Of a stretch of DNA of 43,627 nucleotides, positions 9,684 through 17,974 are shown piece after piece. Numbering within the stretch: the stretch's first letter is position 1; every line of letters begins with the position of its first letter. The notes under the pieces were generated by a model. That model was given only the letters and a program-made list of their open reading frames with translations, did no database searches and was not told the DNA's origin. Source of the stretch: Bacteroidaceae bacterium (lineage in GTDB: Bacteria > Bacteroidota > Bacteroidia > Bacteroidales > Bacteroidaceae); NCBI GenBank assembly GCA_017940185.1, contig JAGAZE010000012.1, positions 1 through 43,627 of the forward strand. Reading direction: 5' to 3'. Position numbers and translations under genes: made by a program.

Positions 9684-9850
9684 GCAAAGGTAAGGAAAAA
9701 AAAAGCGAGCGGCAGGGGCTTAGAGTAGGTGGCAGGTGCTTAACGCAGTGGTTTTCGCTTGCGGGCTATAGCGGGCTATGCCTGCAAGCGGAAAAAGCAC
9801 ATGGTGCCTGCTATAAGCCCCTGCAGCCGCTTTTTTTTCCTTACCTTTGC
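9684..9850. repeat. 167-bp imperfect palindrome with -7-like boxes at both ends
   Basis: The two halves are imperfect inverted copies: GCAAAGGTAAGG plus an A-run at the left end matches a T-run plus CCTTACCTTTGC at the right end, and inward the pairs GCAGGGGCTTA/TAAGCCCCTGC, AGGTGCTT/AAGCAC and TTCGCTTGCGGGC/GCCTGCAAGCGG follow, around a short direct repeat GCGGGCTAT (9762-9779). Each end carries TACCTTTG, the Bacteroidetes -7 consensus, pointing outward (9692-9685 minus, 9842-9849 plus); no good -33 element accompanies either. It may be a small non-autonomous mobile element or a paired promoter structure. Confidence 0.7.
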
Positions 9851-9855
9851 CTACC

Positions 9856-9920
9856 AAACTCGACGATATTGGTATGCAAAATCGACGATATTGGTGACCA
9901 AAATCGTCGATTTTGCATTG
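9856..9920. repeat. Three-unit 22-nt repeat array (same family as 41132-41197)
   Basis: Units begin at 9856, 9878 and 9900. They share TCGACGAT-type and TTGGT-type blocks; the third is 21 bases long and altered so that units two and three form a 22-base inverted repeat (9874-9895 with 9897-9918, one mismatch). The array is next to the big palindrome. The same unit occurs three times upstream of the FdtA-like gene. Confidence 0.75.
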
Positions 9921-9991
9921 TTGTCGTGGCTCCGCCGCAGTGCGACGGTTGCCTGACGGCAGACAGAAGTATCCTTGCGCGTCAGTCAGGT

Positions 9992-10621
9992 TCAGTTCAT
10001 GTCGAAGCCTATGAGCATGCCGTCGTACATTTTGGAGAGTTCGCCGATGGTCTGCAGTCCTGTACTACCGCTGAAAGCTGCGAGAGCCTGCAGGAGTTTG
10101 AGCAGTTTAGTCCCTTCGAAGAGCAGGCTGATGCCGTTGGTTCCGCTGCGTCGCACCTCAGCATTGTAGGTACCGAGGAGCAGTTTGAGCGCCATCTTTC
10201 CCGTCTTGTCGTTGAGGGCGTATGAGCCTTTCACGGGCAGCCCGTTGATTTTTCCGCTGAAGCTCTTGTCTTCGCTGAACGTGAAGACCGTGTTGGCAGC
10301 GCTGATGCCGAGGGATGCGTAGCCGCTTTGCAGTTTCCTTTTAGCCTCGGCTGCCGCCACGGCTCCCCCAGCTTTGGAGAGGAGGTTCTCACTTTCGAAG
10401 GCCAGTCCGGGCTGATAGTATTTCCATGTGCCTATAATGGAGCGTTCCGTCATCTTATTGGTGCCGAGAATACTGCCTAACACGTCGGCAATGGTACCGA
10501 TGGTGTTGTTTGAGTTTGTGCTGCCGTTGTCTCCTGTATTTCCGAAGAGGGTGGTAGGCATTTGTCCGCAGCTGGCGAAGAGCACTGCGGCAGCTGCTAA
10601 GAGAAGGAGTTTTGTTTTCAT
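9992..10621 (-). CDS. DUF4923-like lipoprotein
   Basis: A 209-residue predicted lipoprotein with a signal peptide and lipobox (LLLLAAAAVLFASCG; lipidated Cys at residue 19). After a Ser/Asn/Gly-rich linker (about 25-45), the rest resembles the Bacteroidales DUF4923 family: a conserved IIGTWKYYQPGLAFES segment, then a strand-rich domain with FTFSEDKSFSGKINGLPVKG and LLLGTYNAEVRRSG. The function of the family is unknown to me; the WxYxxP..AFES pattern looks like a lipocalin-like ligand domain. It has its own consensus promoter (10684-10652) and is monocistronic, divergent from ftcD. Confidence 0.75.
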   Translation of the reverse strand: MKTKLLLLAAAAVLFASCGQMPTTLFGNTGDNGSTNSNNTIGTIADVLGSILGTNKMTERSIIGTWKYYQPGLAFESENLLSKAGGAVAAAEAKRKLQSGYASLGISAANTVFTFSEDKSFSGKINGLPVKGSYALNDKTGKMALKLLLGTYNAEVRRSGTNGISLLFEGTKLLKLLQALAAFSGSTGLQTIGELSKMYDGMLIGFDMN

Positions 10622-10651
10622 GATATTGCAGTTATGGTGTTATTATGGTGG

Positions 10652-10684
10652 CAAAGGTAGAAAAATAATCTTGTTTCCTTCAAA
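10652..10684 (-). promoter_or_regulatory. Consensus promoter of the DUF4923-like gene
   Basis: On the minus strand TTTG (10684-10681) and TACCTTTG (10659-10652) are separated by 21 bases, an essentially perfect Bacteroidetes housekeeping promoter. It leaves a leader of about 25 bases before the ATG at 10621. Confidence 0.75.
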
Positions 10685-10699
10685 TAAGAAAAGATTGTG

Positions 10700-10741
10700 T
10701 ATATTTGCAATTTGTTGAGGGGGCCTCGTTTGCGAGAGGCC
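10700..10741 (+). promoter_or_regulatory. Promoter and leader hairpin of the ftcD-hutU-hutH operon
   Basis: TATATTTG at 10700-10707 fits the -7 consensus; TTTC at 10674-10677 is a weak -33. Directly downstream the leader can form a stem GGCCTC (10722-10727) with GAGGCC (10736-10741). Only about 43 bases separate this from the DUF4923-like promoter, so the two are divergent neighbours. The hairpin could stabilise the mRNA or be regulatory; nothing shows which. Confidence 0.55.
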
Positions 10742-10796
10742 GTCCTATTGATTACTACAGAGACACTTACAAGTATTTTCAGCACACAAAGTAAAT

Positions 10797-12491
10797 ATGA
10801 ACCAACAGATTATCGAATGCGTTCCCAACTTCAGTGAGGGACGCGACATGGCAGTAATCAAGCAGATTACCGCCGAGATTGAGCGTACAAAAGGAGTAAA
10901 ACTGCTCGATGTAGACCCTGGAGAGGCCACCAACCGCACCGTGGTGACCTTTGTGGGCAGTCCGGAGCCGGTGTTGGAAGCCGCTTTCCGGGCTGTGAAG
11001 AAAGCTGCCGAGCTCATCGACATGCGTCATCACAGCGGTGCGCATCCGCGTATGGGCGCCACCGACGTGTGTCCGCTGATTCCTGTGAGCGGCATCACGC
11101 TGGAGGAGTGTGCAACACTGGCACGCAAGCTGGCAGAACGCATTGCCACAGAGCTGCGCGTGCCCTGCTACTGCTACGAGGCAGCCGCCTTCACCCCCGA
11201 GCGTCGCAACCTGGCCGTATGCCGTCAGGGCGAATATGAGGGACTGGCAGAGCGTGTGAACACCGAGGGTGAGAAACCCGACTTCGGTGCACGTGCCTTC
11301 GACGAGGGCGTGGCACGCACAGGATGCACGGCAGTAGGCGCACGCGACTTCCTCATAGCCGTGAACTACAACCTGAACACTACCAGTACACGCCGCGCCA
11401 ATGCCATCGCGTTCGACGTTCGGGAAAAAGGACGTCCCAAACGCGAAGGCGGCTCCCCTATAGGCAAGCCCTTGAAGGACGAACAGGGCAACACCATCAT
11501 GTTGCCCGGCACGCTGAAAGGCACAAAAGCCATCGGATGGTTTATCGACGAATATGGAATAGCCCAGGTGTCGATGAACATTACCGACATCAACACCACA
11601 CCGCTGCACGTGGCCTTCGATGAGGTGTGCCGCGCCGCCCAGGCACGAGGCATACGCGTGACGGGCACTGAGATTGTGGGACTCATTCCCAAGCGCACAC
11701 TGATTGACGCGGGCAAGTATTTCCTTGAGAAGCAGCAACGCTCTACGGGCATACCCGAGGCGGACATCATCAACATTGCCATACATTCCATGGGCCTTGA
11801 CGACCTGAAACCTTTCAATCCGCGTGAGAAGGTGATAGAATACCTGCTGGAAGATGCCGAACGCACAGGCAACCGTCTGATAGACCTCACCGTAGACGAG
11901 TTCGCCAACGAGACAAGCCGTGAGAGTCCCGCCCCCGGCGGAGGCACTATCTCCGCCTACATGGGCATGCTGGCAGCGTCGCTGGGCACGATGGTGGCAA
12001 ATCTGTCGAGCCATAAGGCAGGCTGGGACGACCAATGGAACAAGTTCAGCCAATGGGCAGACCAGGGTCAGGCCATCATGGCCGAGCTGCGTCACCTCGT
12101 CGACGAGGACACCGACGCCTTCAACCTCATCATGACCGCCTTCGGCATGCCGAAGAAGACCGAGGAAGAGAAGGCAGCGCGCACCGCCGCCATACAGGAA
12201 GCCACCCTCTACGCCACACAGGTGCCCCTGCGCACGATGAAAGCATCCTACCGCGCCTTCGACATCTGCCGTGCCATGGTGCAGGAGGGCAACCCCAACA
12301 GCGTGACCGACGCCGGAGTGGGTACCCTCGCAGCGCGCGCAGCAGTGCTCGGAGCAGGACTCAACGTGAAAATCAACGCCGCTTCACTCAAAGACAGAGC
12401 CGTGGCAGACAGCCTCGTGGCAGAGGCCAACGAACTGATAGAGAAGGCCAAGCAGGCAGAAGAGGAAATCATGCAGCTCATCAAGCTGTAG
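10797..12491 (+). CDS. ftcD: Fused glutamate formimidoyltransferase / formimidoyltetrahydrofolate cyclodeaminase
   Basis: A 564-residue two-domain enzyme like mammalian FTCD. The N-terminal half (about 1-320, starting QQIIECVPNFSEGRD, with DVDPGEATNRTVVTFVG and HHSGAHPRMGATDVCPL) moves the formimino group from formiminoglutamate to tetrahydrofolate and yields glutamate. The C-terminal half (about 360-560, starting RLIDLTVDEFANET, with ESPAPGGGTISAYMGMLAASL) removes ammonia to give methenyl-THF. In many bacteria, including Bacteroides from memory, these are separate genes. First gene of the ftcD-hutU-hutH run and the final step of the histidine pathway. The ATG at 10797 matches the family start. 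Confidence 0.95.
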   Translation: MNQQIIECVPNFSEGRDMAVIKQITAEIERTKGVKLLDVDPGEATNRTVVTFVGSPEPVLEAAFRAVKKAAELIDMRHHSGAHPRMGATDVCPLIPVSGITLEECATLARKLAERIATELRVPCYCYEAAAFTPERRNLAVCRQGEYEGLAERVNTEGEKPDFGARAFDEGVARTGCTAVGARDFLIAVNYNLNTTSTRRANAIAFDVREKGRPKREGGSPIGKPLKDEQGNTIMLPGTLKGTKAIGWFIDEYGIAQVSMNITDINTTPLHVAFDEVCRAAQARGIRVTGTEIVGLIPKRTLIDAGKYFLEKQQRSTGIPEADIINIAIHSMGLDDLKPFNPREKVIEYLLEDAERTGNRLIDLTVDEFANETSRESPAPGGGTISAYMGMLAASLGTMVANLSSHKAGWDDQWNKFSQWADQGQAIMAELRHLVDEDTDAFNLIMTAFGMPKKTEEEKAARTAAIQEATLYATQVPLRTMKASYRAFDICRAMVQEGNPNSVTDAGVGTLAARAAVLGAGLNVKINAASLKDRAVADSLVAEANELIEKAKQAEEEIMQLIKL

Positions 12492-12592
12492 ACGAGTTGA
12501 CGAGTTGACAAGTTGACGAGTTGACGAGTTGCTCCTGAACGACCAAACGACCAAACGACCAAACGACCAAACAACCAAACGACCAAACAACC
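12491..12592. repeat. Two adjoining octanucleotide tandem arrays in the hutU leader
   Basis: The first array is five copies of GACGAGTT (one GACAAGTT) at 12491-12530, beginning in the stop codon of ftcD. After ten unrelated bases, the second array of GACCAAAC/AACCAAAC units (six and a half copies) runs 12541-12592 right up to the hutU ATG. There is no Shine-Dalgarno-like sequence between array and start codon. A related octamer tract lies inside the helicase gene at 26621-26652. Confidence 0.9.
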
Positions 12593-14590
12593 ATGACGAA
12601 CGCCGAATTCAGAGCCGACATACAAGCCGGCATCCCCTCCGTCCTGCCGGCACTGCAGCCCTATGACCCCAGCATCAACCACGCTCCGAAGCGCAAAGAC
12701 ATTCTCACACCCAGAGAAAAGAAGCTTGCCCTGCGCAATGCCCTGCGCTATTTCCCTCAGGAATTGCACGCCAAGCTGGCAACGGAGTTTGCCGAAGAGC
12801 TGAAGACTTACGGCAGAATATACATGTACCGCTATCGGCCGACCTACAAGATGTACGCCCGGCACATTGACGAATACCCCCACCGCTCGCGTCAGGCTGC
12901 CGCCATCATGATGATGATACAGAACAACCTTGACCCGCGCGTGGCACAACATCCGCACGAACTCATCACCTACGGCGGCAACGGTGCGGTGTTCCAGAAC
13001 TGGGCACAGTACCGTCTGACGATGAAATACCTCTCGGAGATGACCGACGAGCAAACCCTCGTGATGTACTCGGGCCATCCTCTGGGCCTGTTTCCTTCGC
13101 ACAAGACCGCCCCTCGCGTGGTGGTGACCAACGGAATGGTGATACCCAACTACTCGAAGCCCGACGACTGGGAGCGCGACAACGCGCTCGGCGTGAGCCA
13201 GTACGGCCAGATGACAGCCGGCTCGTACATGTATATCGGTCCGCAGGGCATTGTGCACGGCACGACCATCACGGTACTGAATGCCGCCCGCCGCATTGAG
13301 GGCGACCACATGAAGCTGTTTGTGACAGCTGGTCTTGGCGGCATGAGCGGTGCCCAGCCGAAGGCGGGCAACATAGCCGGCGTGGTGAGCGTGACAGCCG
13401 AGATAAACGAGAAAGCCGCCCGCAAGCGTTTTGAACAGGGATGGGTTGACGAGCTGCACGACAATCTGGACGAACTCATCCCCTCCGTACGCAAGGCTGT
13501 GGCGCAAAAGCGCGTGGTGTCGATGGCTTACGTGGGCAACGTGGTAGACCTTTGGGAACGACTGGCAGCGGAAGACATGCACGTCGACCTGGGCAGCGAC
13601 CAGACATCGCTGCACAATCCTTGGGCAGGCGGCTACTATCCTGTGGGCTACAGCCTGGAAGAGAGCAACCGCATGATGGCAGAAGAGCCCGACCGCTTCA
13701 AGGAAGCAGTGCAGGAAAGCCTGCGCAGACAGGTGGCTGCCATCAACAAACTCGCCGCAAAAGGCATGTATTTCTTCGACTACGGCAATGCCTTCCTGCT
13801 GGAGTCGAGCCGTGCCAGTGCCGATGTGCTGGGCAAGGACGGCGGTTTCCGCTATCCCTCGTACGTGCAGGACATCATGGGTCCGCTCTTCTTCGACTAC
13901 GGTTTCGGTCCGTTCCGCTGGGTGTGCAGCAGCAACGACCCGAAGGACCTTGCCGTCACCGACCGTCTGGCAGCCGAAGTGCTCGATGAAATGCGCTCAT
14001 GGGTGACCGACGACATCAAGGGTCAGCTGGAAGACAACCTGCACTGGATACGCGAAGCAGGCCGCAACAACCTCGTGGTAGGCTCACAGGCTCGTATCCT
14101 CTACGCCGATGCTGAAGGCAGAAAGCGCATAGCACTGGCCTTCAACGACGCCATCCGCCGCGGAGAGCTGTCGGCTCCCGTCGTTCTCGGACGCGACCAC
14201 CACGACGTGAGCGGTACCGACAGCCCCTTCCGCGAGACGAGCAACATCTACGACGGTTCACAGTTCTGCGCCGATATGTCTGTACAGAACGTGATAGGCG
14301 ACTCCTTCCGCGGTGCCACCTGGGTGAGCATCCACAATGGTGGCGGTGTAGGCTGGGGCGAAGTAATCAACGGCGGCTTCGGCATGGTCATCGACGGCAC
14401 CGAAGAGAGTGACCGCAAGATACGCGAAATGCTCTTCTGGGACGTGAACAATGGTATCACCCGCCGCGCATGGGCACGCAACAAGGGCTCGATCAACGCC
14501 ATAAAGCGCGAGATGGAGCGCACACCAGGCTTCTGCGTGACGCTGCCCAACATCGTGGAAGATGATATCATAGAAGGAACGGATTTTTAA
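12593..14590 (+). CDS. hutU: Urocanate hydratase
   Basis: HutU turns urocanate into 4-imidazolone-5-propionate using tightly bound NAD+ as an electrophile. The 665-residue length matches the longer urocanase type (like vertebrate UROC1) rather than the roughly 555-residue Pseudomonas type. Visible family features are HELITYGGNGAVFQNWAQYR (active-site loop near residue 125), LFVTAGLGGMSGAQPKAGN (NAD-binding glycine motif near 245), and FGPFRWVCSSNDPKDLAVTD near 440, followed by SHSGGGVGWG-like HNGGGVGWGEVINGGFGMV near 585. It is second in the operon, 101 bases after ftcD; the gap is almost all octamer repeats, so its translation may depend on their number. Confidence 0.96.
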   Translation: MTNAEFRADIQAGIPSVLPALQPYDPSINHAPKRKDILTPREKKLALRNALRYFPQELHAKLATEFAEELKTYGRIYMYRYRPTYKMYARHIDEYPHRSRQAAAIMMMIQNNLDPRVAQHPHELITYGGNGAVFQNWAQYRLTMKYLSEMTDEQTLVMYSGHPLGLFPSHKTAPRVVVTNGMVIPNYSKPDDWERDNALGVSQYGQMTAGSYMYIGPQGIVHGTTITVLNAARRIEGDHMKLFVTAGLGGMSGAQPKAGNIAGVVSVTAEINEKAARKRFEQGWVDELHDNLDELIPSVRKAVAQKRVVSMAYVGNVVDLWERLAAEDMHVDLGSDQTSLHNPWAGGYYPVGYSLEESNRMMAEEPDRFKEAVQESLRRQVAAINKLAAKGMYFFDYGNAFLLESSRASADVLGKDGGFRYPSYVQDIMGPLFFDYGFGPFRWVCSSNDPKDLAVTDRLAAEVLDEMRSWVTDDIKGQLEDNLHWIREAGRNNLVVGSQARILYADAEGRKRIALAFNDAIRRGELSAPVVLGRDHHDVSGTDSPFRETSNIYDGSQFCADMSVQNVIGDSFRGATWVSIHNGGGVGWGEVINGGFGMVIDGTEESDRKIREMLFWDVNNGITRRAWARNKGSINAIKREMERTPGFCVTLPNIVEDDIIEGTDF

Positions 14591-14668
14591 CGCAACACCA
14601 TATATAATATAACAGGTGTGTGGAGCGCGCCCCCTCACTCCGCACCGTAACATATCACACACACATCT

Positions 14669-16156
14669 ATGCAAATACATCATATCTCTGCCGACCATCT
14701 TACGGTGGAACAGGCTTACACCATTGTGACATCGGGCATGCATATCGCCCTGAGCGACGACGCGCGCCAGCGCATACTGCATTGCCGGGAGTATCTGGAC
14801 AAGAAGATTGCCGAGTCGGAAGTGCCCATCTACGGCGTGACTACCGGATTCGGCTCACTGTGCAAGGTCTCCATCGACGACGACAAGCTCTCCCAGTTGC
14901 AGATAAACCTGATGATGTCGCACGCCTGCGGCACAGGAGAGCGCGTGCGCAAGGACATTGTGCGGCTTATGCTGCTGCTCAAGGTGCAGTCGTTGTCGTA
15001 TGGTTTCTCGGGCTGCCAGCTCGCCACCGTGGAGCGCCTCATCGACTTTTTCAACAACGGCGTGTGCCCGATAGTGTACCAGCAGGGCTCCGTGGGTGCC
15101 TCGGGCGACCTTGTGCCGCTGGCCCACCTGTGTCTGCCGTTGGTAGGAATGGGCGAGGTGGAATATCAGGGTGAGGTTATTTCCGGAGCCGAACTGAACA
15201 AGAAGATGGGCTGGGAGCCCATCCGTCTGGCGTCGAAGGAGGGTCTGGCACTGCTCAACGGCACCCAAAATATGAGCGCACATGCCGTGTGGTGCATGGC
15301 GAAAGCCAACCGTCTGAGCCGCTGGGCCGACCTCATCGGCACCCTGTCGCTCGAGGCTTTCGACGGGAGAAAGGAACCGTTCACCGATGCGGTGCACCAA
15401 GTGCGCCCCCATCGGGGACAGATAGAGACCGCAGAGCGCATCCGCACACTGCTCGAAGGCAGCGAACTCATCGCCCAGCCTAAGGTAAACGTGCAGGACC
15501 CCTATTCCTTCCGTTGCATGCCTCAGGTGCATGGCGCCGTGAAGGACAGCATGCGCTACGTGGAATCGGTGATTGACACTGAGATAAACTCAGCCACGGA
15601 CAATCCCACTGTTTGCCCTGACGACGACCTCATCATCTCTGCCGGCAACTTCCACGGCGAACCTATAGCCCTTCCTATGGATTTCCTCTGCCTGGCATTG
15701 AACGAACTTGGCGCCATCAGTGAGCGCCGCACGTACAAGTTGGTGGGCGGCACACGTAATCTGCCGAGCTTCCTGGCGGCTCATCCCGGCCTGAACAGCG
15801 GTTTCATGATACCGCAATACACCGCCGCTGCCATTGCATCACAGAACAAGATGCTGTGCATGCCCGCATCGGCCGACACCATTCCCACCTCGCAGGGGCA
15901 GGAAGACCATGTAAGCATGGGTGCCAACGCAGCGACAAAACTCGTCAAGGTGGTGGAGAACACGGAACGTATCCTTGCCATCGAACTCTTCAACGCTACA
16001 CAGGCTTTGGACTTCCGGCGCCCGCTCAAGTCATCGCCTGCCATCGAAAAGCTGCATGCCGACTTCAGAAAGGTGGTACCCTTCGTGGAGAACGATGAGG
16101 TGATGTATCCGCACATTGCCCATGCAGTGGAGTTTCTCCAACAGCAGGAGGCCTGA
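14669..16156 (+). CDS. hutH: Histidine ammonia-lyase
   Basis: HutH removes ammonia from histidine to give urocanate, the entry step of the pathway. The Ala-Ser-Gly triad that cyclises into the MIO cofactor is at about residues 144-146 within QGSVGASGDLVPLAHL. Other family marks are YGVTTGFGSL (about 55-64), DNPTVCPDDDLIISAGNFHG (about 311-330) and TSQGQEDHVSMGANAA (about 410-425). The length of 495 is normal. It follows hutU by 78 bases, including a small inverted repeat (ACACC and GGTGT, 14596-14617), and ends the operon; a terminator follows at 16255-16287. Confidence 0.97.
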   Translation: MQIHHISADHLTVEQAYTIVTSGMHIALSDDARQRILHCREYLDKKIAESEVPIYGVTTGFGSLCKVSIDDDKLSQLQINLMMSHACGTGERVRKDIVRLMLLLKVQSLSYGFSGCQLATVERLIDFFNNGVCPIVYQQGSVGASGDLVPLAHLCLPLVGMGEVEYQGEVISGAELNKKMGWEPIRLASKEGLALLNGTQNMSAHAVWCMAKANRLSRWADLIGTLSLEAFDGRKEPFTDAVHQVRPHRGQIETAERIRTLLEGSELIAQPKVNVQDPYSFRCMPQVHGAVKDSMRYVESVIDTEINSATDNPTVCPDDDLIISAGNFHGEPIALPMDFLCLALNELGAISERRTYKLVGGTRNLPSFLAAHPGLNSGFMIPQYTAAAIASQNKMLCMPASADTIPTSQGQEDHVSMGANAATKLVKVVENTERILAIELFNATQALDFRRPLKSSPAIEKLHADFRKVVPFVENDEVMYPHIAHAVEFLQQQEA

Positions 16157-16254
16157 GAGCCTGTATGCCCGGCATTATCCCGGCTTGCTGCCTGTCATTG
16201 GATTGAAGCGTAATGACGAGCCGCAAAGAAGCCTTTCCCTTGCTCATAAGAAAA

Positions 16255-16287
16255 GCGGCGCAGATTATGGAGTCTGCGCTGCTTTTT
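16255..16287. terminator. Intrinsic terminator after hutH
   Basis: Stem GCGGCGCAGA (16255-16264) with TCTGCGCTGC (16273-16282), then five T on the plus strand. On the other strand the stem is followed by TTTTCTTA, so it may also stop the convergent GIN-domain operon. Confidence 0.85.
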
Positions 16288-16325
16288 CAGTTGTGCCGCA
16301 ATGTTTCTGAGGCTCTTTTTCTCTT

Positions 16326-16576
16326 GGAATAAATCCCTTCGTTTTGCTTTTCCGCTTCGCGCCAGCGACCTTCGGTTCTCGCCTCAACAATTGAAGCAAG
16401 TTCCATTGCATTGCCTTGACTTTGTCTTCCTCCTTCGCACCTCAGCAATCGGAACAAGTTCCATTGCCTTCGGTTTGGCGTCGGTTCGGCTTATCGAAAA
16501 CGTTGGAATAAATCCCTTCGTTTTCTCGCCTCAGCAATCGGAACAAGTTCCATTGCCTTCGGCTTATCGAAAACGT
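16326..16576. repeat. Degenerate three-copy array of the hairpin repeat seen at 1-141
   Basis: Blocks of the same family (CTTCGTTTTCTCGCCTCAGC, hairpin, CGGCTTATCGAAAACGTT) recur here with insertions. Hairpins are at 16388-16408, 16446-16466 and 16535-16555. The last two have arms GGAAC/GTTCC instead of GAAGT/ACTTC, so pairing is kept while the bases change; the first is a mixed form with one mismatch and a G-T pair. The array fills the gap between the hutH terminator and the GIN-domain gene. Confidence 0.85.
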
Positions 16577-16582
16577 TCTCTT

Positions 16583-17548
16583 TCAGAAATTGTTCAGGCC
16601 CTTGGCATCGATGTGCGACACCCCCGACGACTTTATCGACGTGTTGTCGGCGGTACCTTTTATGGTCATGGAGAACGAACCGCTGGTGGTAGCATTGAGA
16701 TCGGTGCAGTCGCAGTCCACGTTGAGATTGCCATGGCCGCTGTTGCGGAAAGTTGCCGCGCCGCCTTTGAATAATATACTGCCTGTGGCCGAACCCGAGT
16801 TGCTCATGCTGAAGTCGTGTGCTCTTATTGTATGCTGCACGTGCAGCACCCCTGAGTTTTTTATCTCGGCTGTCCTGCCTTCCATCTTGCCTTCCATTTG
16901 CATAGAACCGGAGTTGGAAAGGGAGTAGGCCCCTTCGCCCTGCATATTGCCTTTGCAGTTCATCTGTCCACTGTTACGCAGTGTGAAGTCTTGTCGTGAC
17001 GTGAGCCTGGCTTGGAGCAACAACGAGCCAGAGTTGCTGATGCTGGTTTGTCTTGTGCTCACTGTGCCGGACATAAGACAGAACACTCCGGAGTTGCTCA
17101 GTCTGAATTCTTCGGCACTGATGTCGTCGATGTGCAGAGCACACGAGCCAGAATTGCTCCATCTGTCTATGCGCGGTGCTGTGATGTCAACACGGATTTT
17201 TCCTCTCCAGCTGCCAATTCTTTTTTTGTTGCGCAGGCGCAGCACGCCCTCTTCCACACTGACGTCGAGTTGTGCTATCAGGTCGGCTCTGCCCGTTGCC
17301 TTCACACTGCGGGCGCTGCCCTGCTGATAATATACGTCTACGCTGATTTCGTTGCTCAAGGCAGTGAAGGGGCTCACGTCGTATTGGTGTGAAATGGTTT
17401 TCCCCGCTTGCGCGCCCATGTCGTGCTGAGCCTTGTAGGCTCTCGCCTCTTCGCCGTAGAGTATCACAGTATCAGTGTTGGTAGTCTTCCGGTTGCTGGC
17501 ACATGCTGTCAGAGAGGCCAGAATAAGGATGTGTAGTAGCGTTCGCAT
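16583..17548 (-). CDS. Head-GIN-domain (DUF2807) lipoprotein
   Basis: A 321-residue protein with a lipoprotein signal (LLHILILASLTACAS; Cys at residue 16). The mature part is a DUF2807/GIN-type right-handed beta-helix: the motif SNSG or a close form (WSNSGS, LSNSGV, ISNSGS, LRNSGQ, LSNSGS, IKNSGV, MSNSGS, FRNSGH, TTSGS, KSSGV) recurs about every 20 residues, one per helical turn. Such proteins are often put adhesin-like or polymer-binding, but the true role is unknown. It is the last gene of a four-gene operon headed by an ECF sigma factor, 5 bases after the preceding gene, so it is probably an output or sensor of that regulon. Confidence 0.85.
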   Translation of the reverse strand: MRTLLHILILASLTACASNRKTTNTDTVILYGEEARAYKAQHDMGAQAGKTISHQYDVSPFTALSNEISVDVYYQQGSARSVKATGRADLIAQLDVSVEEGVLRLRNKKRIGSWRGKIRVDITAPRIDRWSNSGSCALHIDDISAEEFRLSNSGVFCLMSGTVSTRQTSISNSGSLLLQARLTSRQDFTLRNSGQMNCKGNMQGEGAYSLSNSGSMQMEGKMEGRTAEIKNSGVLHVQHTIRAHDFSMSNSGSATGSILFKGGAATFRNSGHGNLNVDCDCTDLNATTSGSFSMTIKGTADNTSIKSSGVSHIDAKGLNNF

Positions 17549-17553
17549 ATTGT

Positions 17554-17952
17554 TTATTGTTTTTGGTTATACTTGATGATGATGGTAGTCTGTCCGCCCC
17601 ATGGATACCGGCTCTTGGAGTATTTGAGGGTGTATATGCGTGTGGTTTGCGGCTTGCTGACGATGAGTGTGGTGGTCACTGCATTTCCGTTGGTCTCTGT
17701 GTAGACATCGCCTGTGGATGCCTCGGTTTGGAATGTCGACTTAAATTTGACCACGGACTGGTCGGGCAGGCTGAGCATCTTCACCACTCTGAGCACGCGT
17801 CCTGTCTCGGGGTCGCGCTGCACGGCGGAGGTGTACTTGGAGTTGCCAACCGATGAATATTGGTCCACCAGTCTGTCGATGCTGTTCTGCGCCCTCAAGT
17901 GGAGACAGCTCAGCACGGTCAGAGCAAGGAGAAATAGAATAAGTCGTTTCAT
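17554..17952 (-). CDS. Small exported protein, DUF5024-like
   Basis: A 133-residue protein with a signal peptide (MKRLILFLLALTVLSCLHLRAQ, cleavage after AQ likely, though LSC could be read as a poor lipobox). The mature part has IDRLVDQYSSVGNSKYTSAVQRDPETGRVLRVVKML, a pattern I associate with the Bacteroidales DUF5024 family, and ends in a strand-rich GGQTTIIIKYNQKQ. The frame extends upstream to 18021 but the signal peptide fixes the start at 17952. It lies 22 bases after the anti-sigma-like gene. Function unknown; it travels with the ECF operon. Confidence 0.6.
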   Translation of the reverse strand: MKRLILFLLALTVLSCLHLRAQNSIDRLVDQYSSVGNSKYTSAVQRDPETGRVLRVVKMLSLPDQSVVKFKSTFQTEASTGDVYTETNGNAVTTTLIVSKPQTTRIYTLKYSKSRYPWGGQTTIIIKYNQKQ

Positions 17953-17974
17953 ATCGTTGTCTGGTTTCAGGGTG

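Noticed and set aside
10779-12095. 438-codon minus-strand frame over ftcD
   Set aside because: Antisense to a fully conserved FtcD; composition not protein-like.
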